Origin: Neisseria wadsworthii 9715
GTDB lineage: Bacteria; Pseudomonadota; Gammaproteobacteria; Burkholderiales; Neisseriaceae
Direction of reading: 5' to 3'
DNA length: 64,000 bases
NCBI RefSeq assembly: GCF_000227765.1
Contig: NZ_JH165159.1
Location: forward strand, 25,300 to 89,299
Program-made: the position numbers and the translations under genes
In this document: positions 28,922-39,358 of the stretch, piece by piece
Layout: every line of letters starts with the position of its first letter
How positions within the stretch are numbered: the stretch's first letter is position 1
Notes under the pieces: model-generated
What the model saw: the letters and a program-made list of their open reading frames with translations, nothing else
The model's database searches: none
What the model was told of the DNA's origin: nothing

Positions 28922-30076
28922 TTATGCGGAACCGACCGGCAGTAATTTGTGCAAATAAGGTTCTGCGCCGTGGCTGGTTTGGGCATATAGGTTTTCGTCA
29001 GACAACAAGGCTTCAATCATCTGCTCATCGCTCGCATACTGCCTGCGCAACAGCTGCATTTGCTCTGACGTAAACAAGGGGCAAAGCTTGTATCGGTACG
29101 CAAAGGCATCTTGATCAAAAATAAATTGTCGGGCAACCGCCACAAAAAGATTATGGATTTCACGGATGCGCTCCAGCCCCGATAATCCGCGCAGCGGCGC
29201 AAAAGCTTCCGGCAGCTGGCTACTGTCGGCCAGCATCATTTCATGCATATCGTCACGTGCATCACGCAACCATGTATAAGCTTCTTGGCTGATATTGAAA
29301 TGGGTTTTCAGCAAAGGTACGCGGCTGCCTGCCAACTTCGGATAACTGCCTTGAGCTACCCAAGTATCGTATATGGTGCGGATATCGGCCAATTGCGCAG
29401 CAATATCAACAGGCTTGAATGCGTCAATTTCAAACTGAGGCAGACTCAACGGAAATGAAATATCCATATTTTGCTGTTGCGCTTTATTCGCTCTGATCAA
29501 TTGAATGACCTCTTCACCCTCGTCTTCCAGGCAGAAGATATATAAGCGTGTAGAATTTTGCTCGTGTGCCAAGAGCTCATTTACCCAATATGCCAGCTCT
29601 TGCGCAATGGCTTTATAAGAGAATTTGCAACAATTGGCAGAAAAAATATTGATTGAATAAGTTTGATGGCCTGTCTGAATCAGAATGGGGGTAGTTGCAA
29701 CCTTGCTGGCCCACTCAGGTAAAGGATTTAACTCGACAGCATTGCTACCTGTGTTGCCTGCCTGCCAGCTAACCTGCCATTCAGGTGCAGCAAAAGAAAG
29801 CATCTGCGAGAAAACCTCACCACAATTGCCATCGTGGTACACATCCTCATTTAACCAAAAATATTGGTAGTTCGGTGATGCGGTTAATTGCTCAAGTATG
29901 CTTTCCGCTTGTTGAGAGGTGGCGCTTGAAGCTGTTGGATATGCGTCTGCTTTGTCGCCCAATAAGCCGGCTTCAGCAAGCATAGGAATGACTTGCTCGC
30001 AACCTATTCCATTGTTTTTTAGATATGTTTCGTAGTCTGACCAACTGTTAAAGTTGTAAGTTACAGCATTTTCCAT
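28922..30076 (-). CDS. Hypothetical protein, 384 residues
   Basis: Not recognised. A soluble, acidic protein rich in Ala, Glu and Gln with no signal peptide or membrane segment. The N-terminus is MENAVTYNFNSWSDYETYLKN. Residues about 60-205 look like a folded alpha/beta domain containing a Cys-Cys pair (SANCCKF), and the C-terminal half looks helical. GGGA lies about 10 bases upstream of the start. A degenerate uptake sequence is inside the gene near 29668. It is flanked by hairpins on both sides and so stands alone. Confidence 0.75.
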   Translation of the reverse strand: MENAVTYNFNSWSDYETYLKNNGIGCEQVIPMLAEAGLLGDKADAYPTASSATSQQAESILEQLTASPNYQYFWLNEDVYHDGNCGEVFSQMLSFAAPEWQVSWQAGNTGSNAVELNPLPEWASKVATTPILIQTGHQTYSINIFSANCCKFSYKAIAQELAYWVNELLAHEQNSTRLYIFCLEDEGEEVIQLIRANKAQQQNMDISFPLSLPQFEIDAFKPVDIAAQLADIRTIYDTWVAQGSYPKLAGSRVPLLKTHFNISQEAYTWLRDARDDMHEMMLADSSQLPEAFAPLRGLSGLERIREIHNLFVAVARQFIFDQDAFAYRYKLCPLFTSEQMQLLRRQYASDEQMIEALLSDENLYAQTSHGAEPYLHKLLPVGSA

Positions 30077-30224
30077 ATAAATTATTCCCGTTATTTATTT
30101 ATGTGGTTGTTATGGTTAAATTATTCAAAAACAGTAACTAAGCGGCATACTGCAAACAACAAGTTTTCGGTAAATTAGCAGAGTCACCTGTTTTAAAGCA
30201 ATTTAACGATACAGCTTAATTTTT

Positions 30225-30275
30225 AATGCCTGTCTGAAAAAAGCCGGTAATAACCAAACTTTTCAGGCAGGCATT
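30225..30275. terminator. Imperfect uptake-sequence inverted pair
   Basis: AATGCCTGTCTGAAAA faces TTTTCAGGCAGGCATT (one change) across about 21 bases. It lies 50 bases beyond the stop of the 108-residue membrane protein gene and ends that gene. Confidence 0.6.
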
Positions 30276-30324
30276 GTGTGTCCTTTATTTAAATCCGATC
30301 AGGCGGATACGGTAAACTGCATTA

Positions 30325-30651
30325 TCAGCCAACGGTTTCTTCCTCTTGTCTAAACAAGAAAGGTGCAGACCATGCTAAGAAACCGCCTGCTGCGGAGCCG
30401 GCTAAAACATAGATAAACGGCATGGCAGGCATCAATAAAGATAAAGCAATTCCGAATAAAACCAAACCGGTTATGGCTCGGATTTGTGCGGATTGAACCA
30501 ACAATACGGATAAAACAGCAGCCATAATACAATTCACAGCCAGCATTTGATTAAGATATGCGGTGCCTGCAATCATCAACAAAACAGGCGCCAGCATGAT
30601 GCTGGATGCGGTTGAAAATAAAGCAATGTTACGGATTTGGTGCTTGAGCAT
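30325..30651 (-). CDS. Small membrane protein, 108 residues
   Basis: Not recognised. Four hydrophobic segments fill nearly the whole length (about residues 12-30, 33-52, 57-75 and 78-97), and a short charged tail RQEEETVG ends the protein. AGGGA lies about 8 bases before the ATG, which supports translation. It sits in the same orientation as the 384-residue unknown gene to its left, but an uptake-sequence hairpin separates them. Confidence 0.65.
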   Translation of the reverse strand: MLKHQIRNIALFSTASSIMLAPVLLMIAGTAYLNQMLAVNCIMAAVLSVLLVQSAQIRAITGLVLFGIALSLLMPAMPFIYVLAGSAAGGFLAWSAPFLFRQEEETVG

Positions 30652-31065
30652 GTCAGTTTTCCCTGCGCGTTAAAATTTTGATGAATTTTAGTCCTTAAAC
30701 ACTCTTGAAAACCTTGGCAAAACTTATTTTTACGAATTAATACACAAATTGCATGTTTTGAAAATTTGAAACAATTGGCAAGAAAATGCAATTTGAGATA
30801 TTTTATTCTATTTAATTTGTTGTTTTAAATAATGATTTATAGATAATCATAAGATTGAAGATAACAAAACCATGTAAAAATGCTGTCGTATCCTTACAAC
30901 TGAACGGTTATATTTTTCGACCAGCGTATATGTTTTTTTAGTTTATTCATCATATGTAATTAGGTTTCGCGGTGTATTTGAGATTTTCAGACAGGCATTC
31001 GAATAAAAAAGCAGGCTTTCCGGCCTGCTTTTTCAAAATGCGGCAATATTACCGCTACAACATGC
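30652..31065. other. AT-rich intergenic region before dapB
   Basis: This 414-base gap holds a single uptake sequence near 30986 and the dapB terminator (31004-31034). The remainder is AT-rich with short imperfect palindromes (TGATTTATAGATAATCA near 30833) and no gene that could be supported. Confidence 0.5.
31004..31034 (-). terminator. Intrinsic terminator of dapB
   Basis: AAAAAAGCAGGC and GCCTGCTTTTT pair with a 6-base loop, about 30 bases after the dapB stop. A and T runs on both sides would make it work in either direction. Confidence 0.85.
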
Positions 31066-31896
<831 letters not shown>

Positions 31897-32337
31897 TTAG
31901 CGGTCGGGCGTCCAAATCAGTTCGGAAGCAGGCTGGGGCTGCTGTTGCACAGCGGGTTGCTGTTCAATCTGCTCTCCATAACGCTCTTTTAGCTGCTCAA
32001 CGGCATATTCGATAGCATTGCCCTCTGCTTTAACCAGTTGGTCGTTTTGGAAAGTCAGCTTAAGATTGCGCTGCTCCTGAACGATGCCGTTGCGGCTGAC
32101 TTCGTAGGTGTAATCCCATTGATCGCCGCGAAACGCTGGACGCAGCAGCGGTGTACCCAATAAAGCCTGCACTTGCTGGCGGCTCATGCCCGGTTGCAGC
32201 GAAACCACTGCGCGCGGGTCAAGCTCGTTGCCTTGAATGACTTTGAGTTTGTAGGACGGGATATTGGAGATGCGTTCGGCGCTGCAGCCGACCAAGCCGG
32301 CGGCAAGCATCAGGGCGATTATGAGGGGTTTGTTCAC
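31897..32337 (-). CDS. bamE: Outer membrane protein assembly factor BamE
   Basis: A lipoprotein of the BAM complex that inserts beta-barrel proteins into the outer membrane. The signal peptide ends in LVGC (lipid-anchored Cys18). The SmpA/OmlA core includes LQPGMSRQQVQALLGTP and a DQWDYTYEV strand. The 146-residue length includes a Gln/Pro-rich C-terminal tail (QQPAVQQQPQP) beyond the usual domain. Divergent from fur, as in N. meningitidis. Confidence 0.95.
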   Translation of the reverse strand: MNKPLIIALMLAAGLVGCSAERISNIPSYKLKVIQGNELDPRAVVSLQPGMSRQQVQALLGTPLLRPAFRGDQWDYTYEVSRNGIVQEQRNLKLTFQNDQLVKAEGNAIEYAVEQLKERYGEQIEQQPAVQQQPQPASELIWTPDR

Positions 32338-32492
32338 GCTTTTACCTTTCCGATTGATATCGAGTGTATTGTGGACTCTGTTGTGTAAAGGCTTATGATT
32401 AAAAACCTTTAATTATCCAATAGTGGGCAAAATGCTTAAAAATGCGTATTATAACGGCATTCACACAACTTCGGTACGGATGGAAAGATACT

Positions 32493-32921
32493 ATGGAAAG
32501 CAATATTGCACAATTAAAAGACAGCGGTTTAAAAGTTACCGGCCCGCGCCTGAAGATTTTGGATTTGTTTGAAACCCATGCCGAAGAGCATCTGAGTGCG
32601 GAGGATGTGTACCGCATTTTGCTTGATGAAGGCATTGAAATCGGCGTGGCCACCATTTATCGCGTGCTGACCCAGTTTGAGCAGGCCGGCATTTTACTGC
32701 GCCACCATTTTGAAACAGGCAAAGCCGTATATGAATTGAATGCCGGCGGCCATCATGACCATATTGTGTGTGTAAAATGCGGCAAGGTAACCGAATTTCA
32801 TAACGAAGAAATCGAGAAGCTGCAAGATAAAATTGCCAATGAAAACGGCTTCCGCATTGTTGACCACGCGCTGTATATGTATGGTGTGTGCAGTGATTGC
32901 CAGAAAAAAGAAAAACGCTGA
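32493..32921 (+). CDS. fur: Ferric uptake regulator Fur
   Basis: An iron-sensing repressor. The 142-residue protein has an N-terminal winged helix ([10 protein letters not shown]...[15 protein letters not shown]...[15 protein letters not shown]), the metal-binding run [16 protein letters not shown] and a C-terminal CSDC pair. GGAAAG lies about 8 bases before the ATG; the frame is open for 17 more codons upstream without a family match. It probably controls the candidate sRNA promoter at 21289. Confidence 0.97.
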   Translation: MESNIAQLKDSGLKVTGPRLKILDLFETHAEEHLSAEDVYRILLDEGIEIGVATIYRVLTQFEQAGILLRHHFETGKAVYELNAGGHHDHIVCVKCGKVTEFHNEEIEKLQDKIANENGFRIVDHALYMYGVCSDCQKKEKR

Positions 32922-32944
32922 GCACAAGTTAGCATCTTTACCTT

Positions 32945-32980
32945 TTCAGACAGGCGTTGTGTTTCGATGCCTGTCTGAAT
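32945..32980. terminator. Uptake-sequence pair after fur
   Basis: TTCAGACAGGCGT and ATGCCTGTCTGAA, back to back across about 9 bases, lie 23 bases beyond the fur stop. Confidence 0.55.
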
Positions 32981-33042
32981 GCATTTATACTCAAAAATTT
33001 GAGCGCTTGGATTACATCTAAATCTTCAATAAGGTAGCGGAT

Positions 33043-33771
33043 ATGGAGATTCCGTTTTTACCCCCCGGCGACCACCGCTTTCCCGACCCGCGTCCTGCCT
33101 TGGCGGAAAATGAAGGCTTGGTTTGCGTGAGCACCGATTTGGCCGTGCCGCGATTGCTGGCTGCTTATCCTTTAGGCATTTTTCCTTGGTTTGAAGAAAA
33201 CGGGGTGTTTTTCTGGTTTGCAATTGCACCGCGCGCCGTTCTCTTTCCTAAAAAAATCCATATCGGCCGCTCGCTGTCCAAAACACTGCGCAACAAGTCT
33301 TATGCGGTTACGGTTAACCGCAACTTCCCTGAAGTTATCGCCACCTGCAGCCGGATTGAACGGCCGGGCCAGGAAAGCTCTTGGATAGGCCCTGCTTTCA
33401 GACAGGCCTATACGGAGCTGCACAAAGCGGGCCATGCGCATTCATTTGAATGCTGGTATCCCGATGATGAGGGAATTTTAAATCTGGCCGGCGGATTTTA
33501 CGGTGTACAAATCGGCCGCGCATTTTTCGGAGAATCCATGTTTGCCGCGCAGCCTGATGCCTCAAAAATCGCTTTTGCCTGCGCCGTGCCCTATTTGGCG
33601 GAATGCGGTATTGAGTTGATAGACTGCCAGCAGGATACGCATCATCTGGCACGGTTCGGCTCGGAGCAGATGGAATTTAACGATTTTCAGGCAGCCACGC
33701 TGCGCCTTAGCCTGAGCGATTTACAACAGCCGATAAATCAGGGTGTGCTACGGGAACAAAACATACGTTAA
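33043..33771 (+). CDS. aat: Leucyl/phenylalanyl-tRNA-protein transferase
   Basis: Adds Leu or Phe from charged tRNA to proteins with N-terminal Arg or Lys, marking them for ClpAP degradation by the N-end rule. The 242-residue protein has the family blocks [25 protein letters not shown] and [13 protein letters not shown]. An uptake sequence lies inside the gene near 33399. Its place after fur matches other Neisseria. Confidence 0.95.
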   Translation: MEIPFLPPGDHRFPDPRPALAENEGLVCVSTDLAVPRLLAAYPLGIFPWFEENGVFFWFAIAPRAVLFPKKIHIGRSLSKTLRNKSYAVTVNRNFPEVIATCSRIERPGQESSWIGPAFRQAYTELHKAGHAHSFECWYPDDEGILNLAGGFYGVQIGRAFFGESMFAAQPDASKIAFACAVPYLAECGIELIDCQQDTHHLARFGSEQMEFNDFQAATLRLSLSDLQQPINQGVLREQNIR

Positions 33772-33907
33772 GGTTGTCTAATCTAAATTAAGCTGAATAG
33801 TTTTAGAGAATTTTCAGCCCCCACTATTCTATATTTTGTTTCCTGCTTAACGTAAGCTATTCAATTTGATTAAAATTTTCTAAACAAAAACCATTCGAAG
33901 GAAAATT

Positions 33908-34318
33908 ATGACACACCCCCTGATTCCTGCCATTTTACTTTCTTTACTGCTGGCTGGCTGCGGCGGCAACGAAAACCAACCTGCGGCTCCGGCATCTGCC
34001 CCCGAACCCGCAACCCAAGCATCGGCTCCTGCAGCAGATAACGCAGCTTCTGAAGCTGATATGGCAGAACCGAAAGCCTCTTCAGCCGCTGCCGCCACAC
34101 CTGCCGGCGAGATGGTTCCCTTGTGTAAAGAGGCAGAAACGCTGGAAAACAAATACATTGAAACTTTGAGCGGTGCGGAAAAAGAAGAGCGTATCCAACG
34201 TCGTGACGAATGGTTGGCCAGCTTGAAACAAGCCACTCCGGCTGAGCAGGAAGAAAACTGCAAGCAGGCAATCGAAGAAGCCAAAGACCAAGACGACGAT
34301 AAAGAAGACAAAAGTTAA
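33908..34318 (+). CDS. Small lipoprotein with Ala/Pro-rich linker
   Basis: A 136-residue predicted lipoprotein: signal MTHPLIPAILLSLLLAGC with lipobox LAGC (Cys18). An Ala/Pro/Ser-rich stretch (residues about 25-70) is followed by a small helical domain with two cysteines (PLCKEAE, EENCKQA) that could form a disulphide, and an acidic tail DDDKEDKS. Similar small helical lipoproteins occur in Neisseriaceae, but no function is known to me. AAGGA lies about 6 bases before the ATG. Confidence 0.8.
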   Translation: MTHPLIPAILLSLLLAGCGGNENQPAAPASAPEPATQASAPAADNAASEADMAEPKASSAAAATPAGEMVPLCKEAETLENKYIETLSGAEKEERIQRRDEWLASLKQATPAEQEENCKQAIEEAKDQDDDKEDKS

Positions 34319-34347
34319 TCTTTAGCCGATACTGTGCAACATGTCCC

Positions 34348-34379
34348 ATGCCTGTCTGAAACTTTTTCAGACAGGCATT
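34348..34379. terminator. Uptake-sequence inverted pair before dapD
   Basis: ATGCCTGTCTGAA faces its complement with a short loop, 30 bases after the lipoprotein stop and 58 bases before dapD. Confidence 0.7.
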
Positions 34380-34436
34380 CATTTCCGCTTTGCGGTACAA
34401 TCCAGCCTTGATTCTCAACTAACTGTGGAAAAAGCC

Positions 34437-35258
34437 ATGTCATTACAAAACATCATCGAAACCGCTTTTGAAAACCGCGCAAATATCACGCCTGCGAGCG
34501 TCACGCCCGAAGTGAAAGAAGCAGTGGAAGAAACCTTGCGCCAGCTCGATTCAGGCGCTTTGCGTGTGGCCGAGCGTTTGAGCGTAGGCCAATGGAAAGT
34601 GAACGAATGGGCGAAAAAAGCCGTGTTGCTTTCTTTCCGCATTGCCGACAACAAAGTGCTGAACGACGGCGTAAACCAATATTTCGACAAAGTGCCGACC
34701 AAATTCGAAGGGTGGAGCGAAGAGCAATTCAAAGCCGGCGGCTTCCGCGTGGTACCCAATGCCGTTGCCCGCCGCGGCAGCTTCGTGGCCAAAAACGTGG
34801 TATTGATGCCCTCTTATGTGAACATCGGCGCGTATGTGGATGAAGGAGCCATGGTTGACACTTGGGCTACCGTAGGCTCATGCGCTCAAATCGGCAAAAA
34901 TGTGCATTTGAGCGGCGGAGTAGGCATCGGCGGCGTATTGGAGCCGTTGCAGGCCAGCCCGACCATTATTGAAGACAACTGCTTTATCGGCGCGCGCTCG
35001 GAAATCGTGGAAGGCGTGATTGTGGAAGAAGGCAGTGTGATCTCAATGGGCGTGTATATCGGCCAATCCACCAAAATTTACGACCGTGAAACTGGTGAAA
35101 TCCACTACGGCCGCGTACCTGCCGGCTCGGTAGTGGTGTCCGGCAGCCTACCCGCTAAAGACGGCACGCACAGCCTGTATTGCGCGGTAATTGTGAAAAA
35201 AGTAGATGCGCAAACCCGCGCCAAAACCAGCGTAAACGAACTGCTGCGCGGCGTGTAA
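34437..35258 (+). CDS. dapD: Tetrahydrodipicolinate N-succinyltransferase
   Basis: Succinylates tetrahydrodipicolinate in the lysine/diaminopimelate pathway. The 273-residue protein has an N-terminal helical domain and a left-handed beta-helix of hexapeptide repeats (residues about 105-220: [34 protein letters not shown]). Length equals the family norm from the ATG at 34437; the open frame to 34341 reads through an uptake sequence. Confidence 0.97.
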   Translation: MSLQNIIETAFENRANITPASVTPEVKEAVEETLRQLDSGALRVAERLSVGQWKVNEWAKKAVLLSFRIADNKVLNDGVNQYFDKVPTKFEGWSEEQFKAGGFRVVPNAVARRGSFVAKNVVLMPSYVNIGAYVDEGAMVDTWATVGSCAQIGKNVHLSGGVGIGGVLEPLQASPTIIEDNCFIGARSEIVEGVIVEEGSVISMGVYIGQSTKIYDRETGEIHYGRVPAGSVVVSGSLPAKDGTHSLYCAVIVKKVDAQTRAKTSVNELLRGV

Positions 35259-35268
35259 AACGACGTAC

Positions 35269-35354
35269 CCATCAAATTAAAAATAGTACACTCGTCATAC
35301 TCGGGCTTGACCCGAGTATGGCCGGGCTGTTTCTACATAAGTAGTTTCACTATA
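35269..35354. repeat. MITE-like palindromic element, copy B
   Basis: A shortened copy: ATCAAATTAAAAATAGTACAC, then a single GTCATACTCGGG...CCCGAGTAT palindrome, then ATAAGTAGTTTCACTATA. It follows the dapD stop by about 10 bases. The left TATAG end is degenerate. Confidence 0.7.
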
Positions 35355-35358
35355 TAGA

Positions 35359-35393
35359 AATGCCTGTCTGAAAGTATTTTTCAGACAGGCATT
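35359..35393. terminator. Uptake-sequence inverted pair between dapD and tamB
   Basis: AATGCCTGTCTGAAA faces its complement with a short loop between the converging dapD and tamB genes. Confidence 0.75.
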
Positions 35394-35440
35394 AATTACG
35401 TCGCCGACTTCGGCCATTCCAATACCGGACGGTTAAATCA

Positions 35441-38400
35441 TCAATCAAATCGGATAATATATTTCAATTCTCCGCCAGAAGATTGCGTACCGACGCGCGC
35501 CACGGCTTGGAGCGAACGGGTTAGTTGATACATTAGCTTCACCGACTGGCTGGCGCTATTCATGCCATACTCATAACCCAGATAAAGCTCGCCGGTCAGC
35601 TGTTTACCAAAGGTCAGAATTTGCTCGGCAGGGTTCAGCTCGCCTGTTTGCGCATTGCGGGTACGCTGGCTGGTGAGGCCGAAATTGTCGACTAGGCCGA
35701 TTCTGTCGTTAACTTTACCGGCCAGGAAAGCACCTGCAGCCGTAGCCAGCGCAGCTTCATCGCTGTCGTTGCCGCTGCTGGCGCGATTGAGAATCAGCCA
35801 GGAAAGTTTATCTTTCTCGCTCATCGCTTCGTTTGCCACCAGGCTGACACGCGGCTTGTTCAGGCTGCCCAACACTTCGACACCCGCACCCACCGGCGAA
35901 AGATTGCGGGTTGCGCGGATATTGAGGTTGGGGTTGTCGAGCGGGCCGACAAACGAAATTTTGCCTTTTTCGATATTCAAGTCCTGCCCATAGGCTTTGT
36001 ATTTGCCTTTAACCACGTTCACCGTGCCGACACCCTGAACGTTTTCACCCGGCCGTGCGGTTAAGGCCAATCGGCCGCCGAGAGTCACATCCAAGCCCTC
36101 CCCGCTGAAGCGGAAACGATCGTTCAAATCCAATGTGAGATTCATATTAACCGGTGTTGCGGCAGCCGGTTTCTCTTTTACCTCGCCTATCACAATCACA
36201 TCATCGTCTAATGTGGGCATACCGGAATCCTGGAAACCGAAACGGCCGTTATCCACTTTGAGCAAACCGGTCAGCGTAACGCCCGTTGCATCGTTATATT
36301 GCAGTTTGGTATCGCCGCTAACCGTCAATCGGCGGTTGGGTTTATCCAGCATATGATAGCGGTCAAACACGGCAACCACATCAACATCGGGCGCATTATT
36401 CGCCGCCAAACTGATGCTGCCGCTAAGTTTTGCCGAACCGCCCCGATGGAAGGTTAGGCTGTCAATCTGCCAGCGCTGGCCTGCAAGGCGTGAACGCAAA
36501 GTACCGTTATCCAAAATAATGCCTTGCGCATGATTGCGGTAATACAGATTGTCGCCGTTGAGCGTCCCGTTTAATTGCGGCTGCCCAAGCCTGCCTGAAA
36601 TCACCGCTTCACCCACCAGCTTGCCCTTCAAAACCTGCCCCACAGGCATCAAGTGGCGGAATGCCTCCAAATCAGGAGCATTCAGACTGATTTTGCCACT
36701 TACAGGTGCCTGGGCTATGGCGTTACCAAAATTTTGGCTGATAACAAGATTGCCGCCGATTTTGCCGTAGCGGGTAGAGCCTTCAATCGTATTGTCGATA
36801 CGCCCGTTTTGGAAGCGTGTTTGCAAAGTCAGATTGCCCAACCCCAAAGCTTGTTTGCGGTAGGGAATAACCACATCGCCGCTTTGTCTGCGCACATTGA
36901 TATAACCGCGCATGTTTTGTGCGTACACCACATCCCAATCGCCGCTCAAAACCAAATCATGTTCAACCGGCGGGGTGTAGAAATTGTGTAGTTGCGATAT
37001 ATGCAGATTGTCTGTGCTGCCTTTGGTTACGATACCCTGCTTTTTATCCCACACAAAATTCTGTAAGTTCAAACTGCCGCCCATCGCGCTCCAACGTGCC
37101 GCACCCAAACTGACACGTTCGGCGCCGGCTTCCAGCGCCAAGCGGTTTTGCAGTTTCAGGTTGAACGCGCCATTGATGTCTAAAGTATCTACATAACCCT
37201 GCCATTGGTTTTTGCTGTTCAAACCGCCGTTTGCAGACAAAAGCAGGCGGTAGGGTTTGCCGTCCAGCCTCATGCTGCTGTTGCCGTTGATAGTGTGGCT
37301 TTTGCCCGTGCCGTTAACCGTAAGCTGGATATTATCGATACGCGTCGGTTCGGTTTCGCCCGGAATGATGATTTGCCGGCCGTTTGCCTTGATATTGAAC
37401 GGACGGTTTATATCAGGCGAACCATTCACCTGAAAATCAAGATGGCTGATTTGAACAGCTTTTTGGATACGCAAGTTTTCCGCCCTGCCCGCCACGTTGG
37501 CTTCCAGGCGCTTCGGATCGCCGGCAATCGTGCCTTTGGCAATCAGAAGGCCGCTCATACCCAAGCCGAAACGGCTCAGATCAGGGGCATTCACGTCCAG
37601 CGTTAATTTATCGCCCTGCTTGCCGAAGCTGCCGTTAGCAAACAGCCGGTTATTGCCGAGCTGGATATTGGAAGCAATTTTGCTCAGATGGTCTTTGTCG
37701 TAAACCACATCCGCTTTGCCGCTGAGGTTTACATCAGACAGGGTGCTTTGGCCGAAATTGAGGTTAGCGGCAATGTACTGATCGGCAAGCCTGCCGTTTA
37801 CTTTAAAACTGCCGTTTACCCTACCCTCGGGCAAGTCCGCATACGCGCGCGCGGGATTGAAGTTTTTACTATCAAACTCAACAGTAAGGTTTTGCTTGTT
37901 AAACAGCTCTAAAGTACCGTTTCCTTTGATTTCGCCACCGTTTTCGGGTCTGATGGCAATATTCTTCAGGCTAACGCTTCTTTGGCCGTTCCGTGTATCC
38001 GACACCAGCATCACTTCACCTCCGGCTGCGGTTTTGCCAACAGTCAAATCCAGCAAAGCTTGGGGATTACTGTATGTACCGCGCAATTGGAGCTTGCCGT
38101 TTATCGGCTCTGCAAACTTCTGCTTCTCCACATCAGCCAATACCACATCTTGGATATAGGTATCCAGATTTAGGGTTTGCTTGGCCGTATCAGTGCTGCC
38201 GCTTAATGCAATATTGCCTTTTTTCAATAAATTCGCATTCGCTTCTTTCAAAAGCAGCATACCGTTTTCATTAATCACAAAATCAGCCAGCAGGGAACGA
38301 ACCGGAATCCCGCCTGCATCTGCTTCGGCAGCCGTCAGGTTGGCCAAGTCGATTGAGCCTTCCAGCGCAACGCCATGCAGCTGCGACGGCACCACGGTGG

Positions 38401-39358
38401 CATCAAAATCGAAATGCGCTTGCGGAGCGGAAGCCAGAAATGCGCGCGGATTGATGTTATATCCTTTAACCTGAACATGTTCGATAATTTCGTCCAAACC
38501 TTTGCCAAACGGGCTTACGCGCGTATCAACCGTGAATTTGATGTTGTTGATGCCGTTTGCAGCCTGGTCGGAGGCGTTTTCCGTGGCCGCCGTTTTCATG
38601 TCGGTTTTCAACGTTATGGTTTGCAGGCTGCCACCCAGCTGCAAATCGTTGGTAATGGCGATATTTTCAAGCACGCCTTCACTGTGGATTCTGCCGTTCA
38701 ACGCAAACGGCGATGCAGTGGCCATTTTCAGCGTGCCGTTTGCATCGCTCCAAGGGCTTTGCAGCGAAACCACGTTTAATTGATGCTGCTTGTGGTCATA
38801 ACCGTAGTTTAAGCGCACATGTCTGACGATAACGGTTTTGTTTTTACCGGTTGTAATCCGCCCCGTTTCTACGCTGTCGATCACCGCTTCAAAAGGCAGG
38901 CTGACACTGTCCGGCATTTTAGCTTCGGTTTTAGGTTTGGGCGGCGTGGGTTTGTCCTGAATATGGATACCACCGGCGGCAATGCGGCGTATATGCAGTT
39001 TTTTATTCTTTAATTCGCCGGGCTGCCAGTTGAATACCAAGCTGGAAATGTCTATATCGGCGCCTTCTGTTTCGATGCGCCAGCCGTCGCCTTCAAAGCC
39101 TTTGAGCAAGGTGCCGTTCAGGCTTTTGGAGGTAATATTGACGCCGAACCAGGCGGGAATTTTATATAAGCCGAAACGCAGGCCGGATTCGGTGGCAACC
39201 AGCCACGCGATAATGCCGCCCAGCATCAACACAGCCAGCACGAAAACCAGCAAAATGGCTTTCAACCATTTTTTGCCGCTTTTTTTCGGAGCAGGCTGTT
39301 TTTCAGACAGGCTTTGTTCGGAAGCAGTCTGAGCGGGTGCTGTGGTTTCTTGTGTCAT
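35441..39358 (-). CDS. tamB: Translocation and assembly module subunit TamB
   Basis: A large periplasm-spanning protein anchored in the inner membrane, which acts with TamA in outer-membrane protein insertion and lipid transport (AsmA-like/DUF490 family). The 1305-residue protein has one membrane segment at residues about 33-53 (AILLVFVLAVLMLGGIIAWL), a long series of beta-strand repeats, and the conserved DUF490 C-terminus (SWLILNRASSG, LGYEYGMNSASQSVKLMYQLTRSLQAVARVG). Start and tamA stop share one base (TGATG), so translation is coupled. An uptake sequence lies within codons near 39300. Confidence 0.96.
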   Translation of the reverse strand: MTQETTAPAQTASEQSLSEKQPAPKKSGKKWLKAILLVFVLAVLMLGGIIAWLVATESGLRFGLYKIPAWFGVNITSKSLNGTLLKGFEGDGWRIETEGADIDISSLVFNWQPGELKNKKLHIRRIAAGGIHIQDKPTPPKPKTEAKMPDSVSLPFEAVIDSVETGRITTGKNKTVIVRHVRLNYGYDHKQHQLNVVSLQSPWSDANGTLKMATASPFALNGRIHSEGVLENIAITNDLQLGGSLQTITLKTDMKTAATENASDQAANGINNIKFTVDTRVSPFGKGLDEIIEHVQVKGYNINPRAFLASAPQAHFDFDATVVPSQLHGVALEGSIDLANLTAAEADAGGIPVRSLLADFVINENGMLLLKEANANLLKKGNIALSGSTDTAKQTLNLDTYIQDVVLADVEKQKFAEPINGKLQLRGTYSNPQALLDLTVGKTAAGGEVMLVSDTRNGQRSVSLKNIAIRPENGGEIKGNGTLELFNKQNLTVEFDSKNFNPARAYADLPEGRVNGSFKVNGRLADQYIAANLNFGQSTLSDVNLSGKADVVYDKDHLSKIASNIQLGNNRLFANGSFGKQGDKLTLDVNAPDLSRFGLGMSGLLIAKGTIAGDPKRLEANVAGRAENLRIQKAVQISHLDFQVNGSPDINRPFNIKANGRQIIIPGETEPTRIDNIQLTVNGTGKSHTINGNSSMRLDGKPYRLLLSANGGLNSKNQWQGYVDTLDINGAFNLKLQNRLALEAGAERVSLGAARWSAMGGSLNLQNFVWDKKQGIVTKGSTDNLHISQLHNFYTPPVEHDLVLSGDWDVVYAQNMRGYINVRRQSGDVVIPYRKQALGLGNLTLQTRFQNGRIDNTIEGSTRYGKIGGNLVISQNFGNAIAQAPVSGKISLNAPDLEAFRHLMPVGQVLKGKLVGEAVISGRLGQPQLNGTLNGDNLYYRNHAQGIILDNGTLRSRLAGQRWQIDSLTFHRGGSAKLSGSISLAANNAPDVDVVAVFDRYHMLDKPNRRLTVSGDTKLQYNDATGVTLTGLLKVDNGRFGFQDSGMPTLDDDVIVIGEVKEKPAAATPVNMNLTLDLNDRFRFSGEGLDVTLGGRLALTARPGENVQGVGTVNVVKGKYKAYGQDLNIEKGKISFVGPLDNPNLNIRATRNLSPVGAGVEVLGSLNKPRVSLVANEAMSEKDKLSWLILNRASSGNDSDEAALATAAGAFLAGKVNDRIGLVDNFGLTSQRTRNAQTGELNPAEQILTFGKQLTGELYLGYEYGMNSASQSVKLMYQLTRSLQAVARVGTQSSGGELKYIIRFD

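Noticed and set aside
30833-30849. Fur box in TGATTTATAGATAATCA before dapB
   Set aside because: The match to the 7-1-7 consensus is poor and no promoter elements are placed around it.
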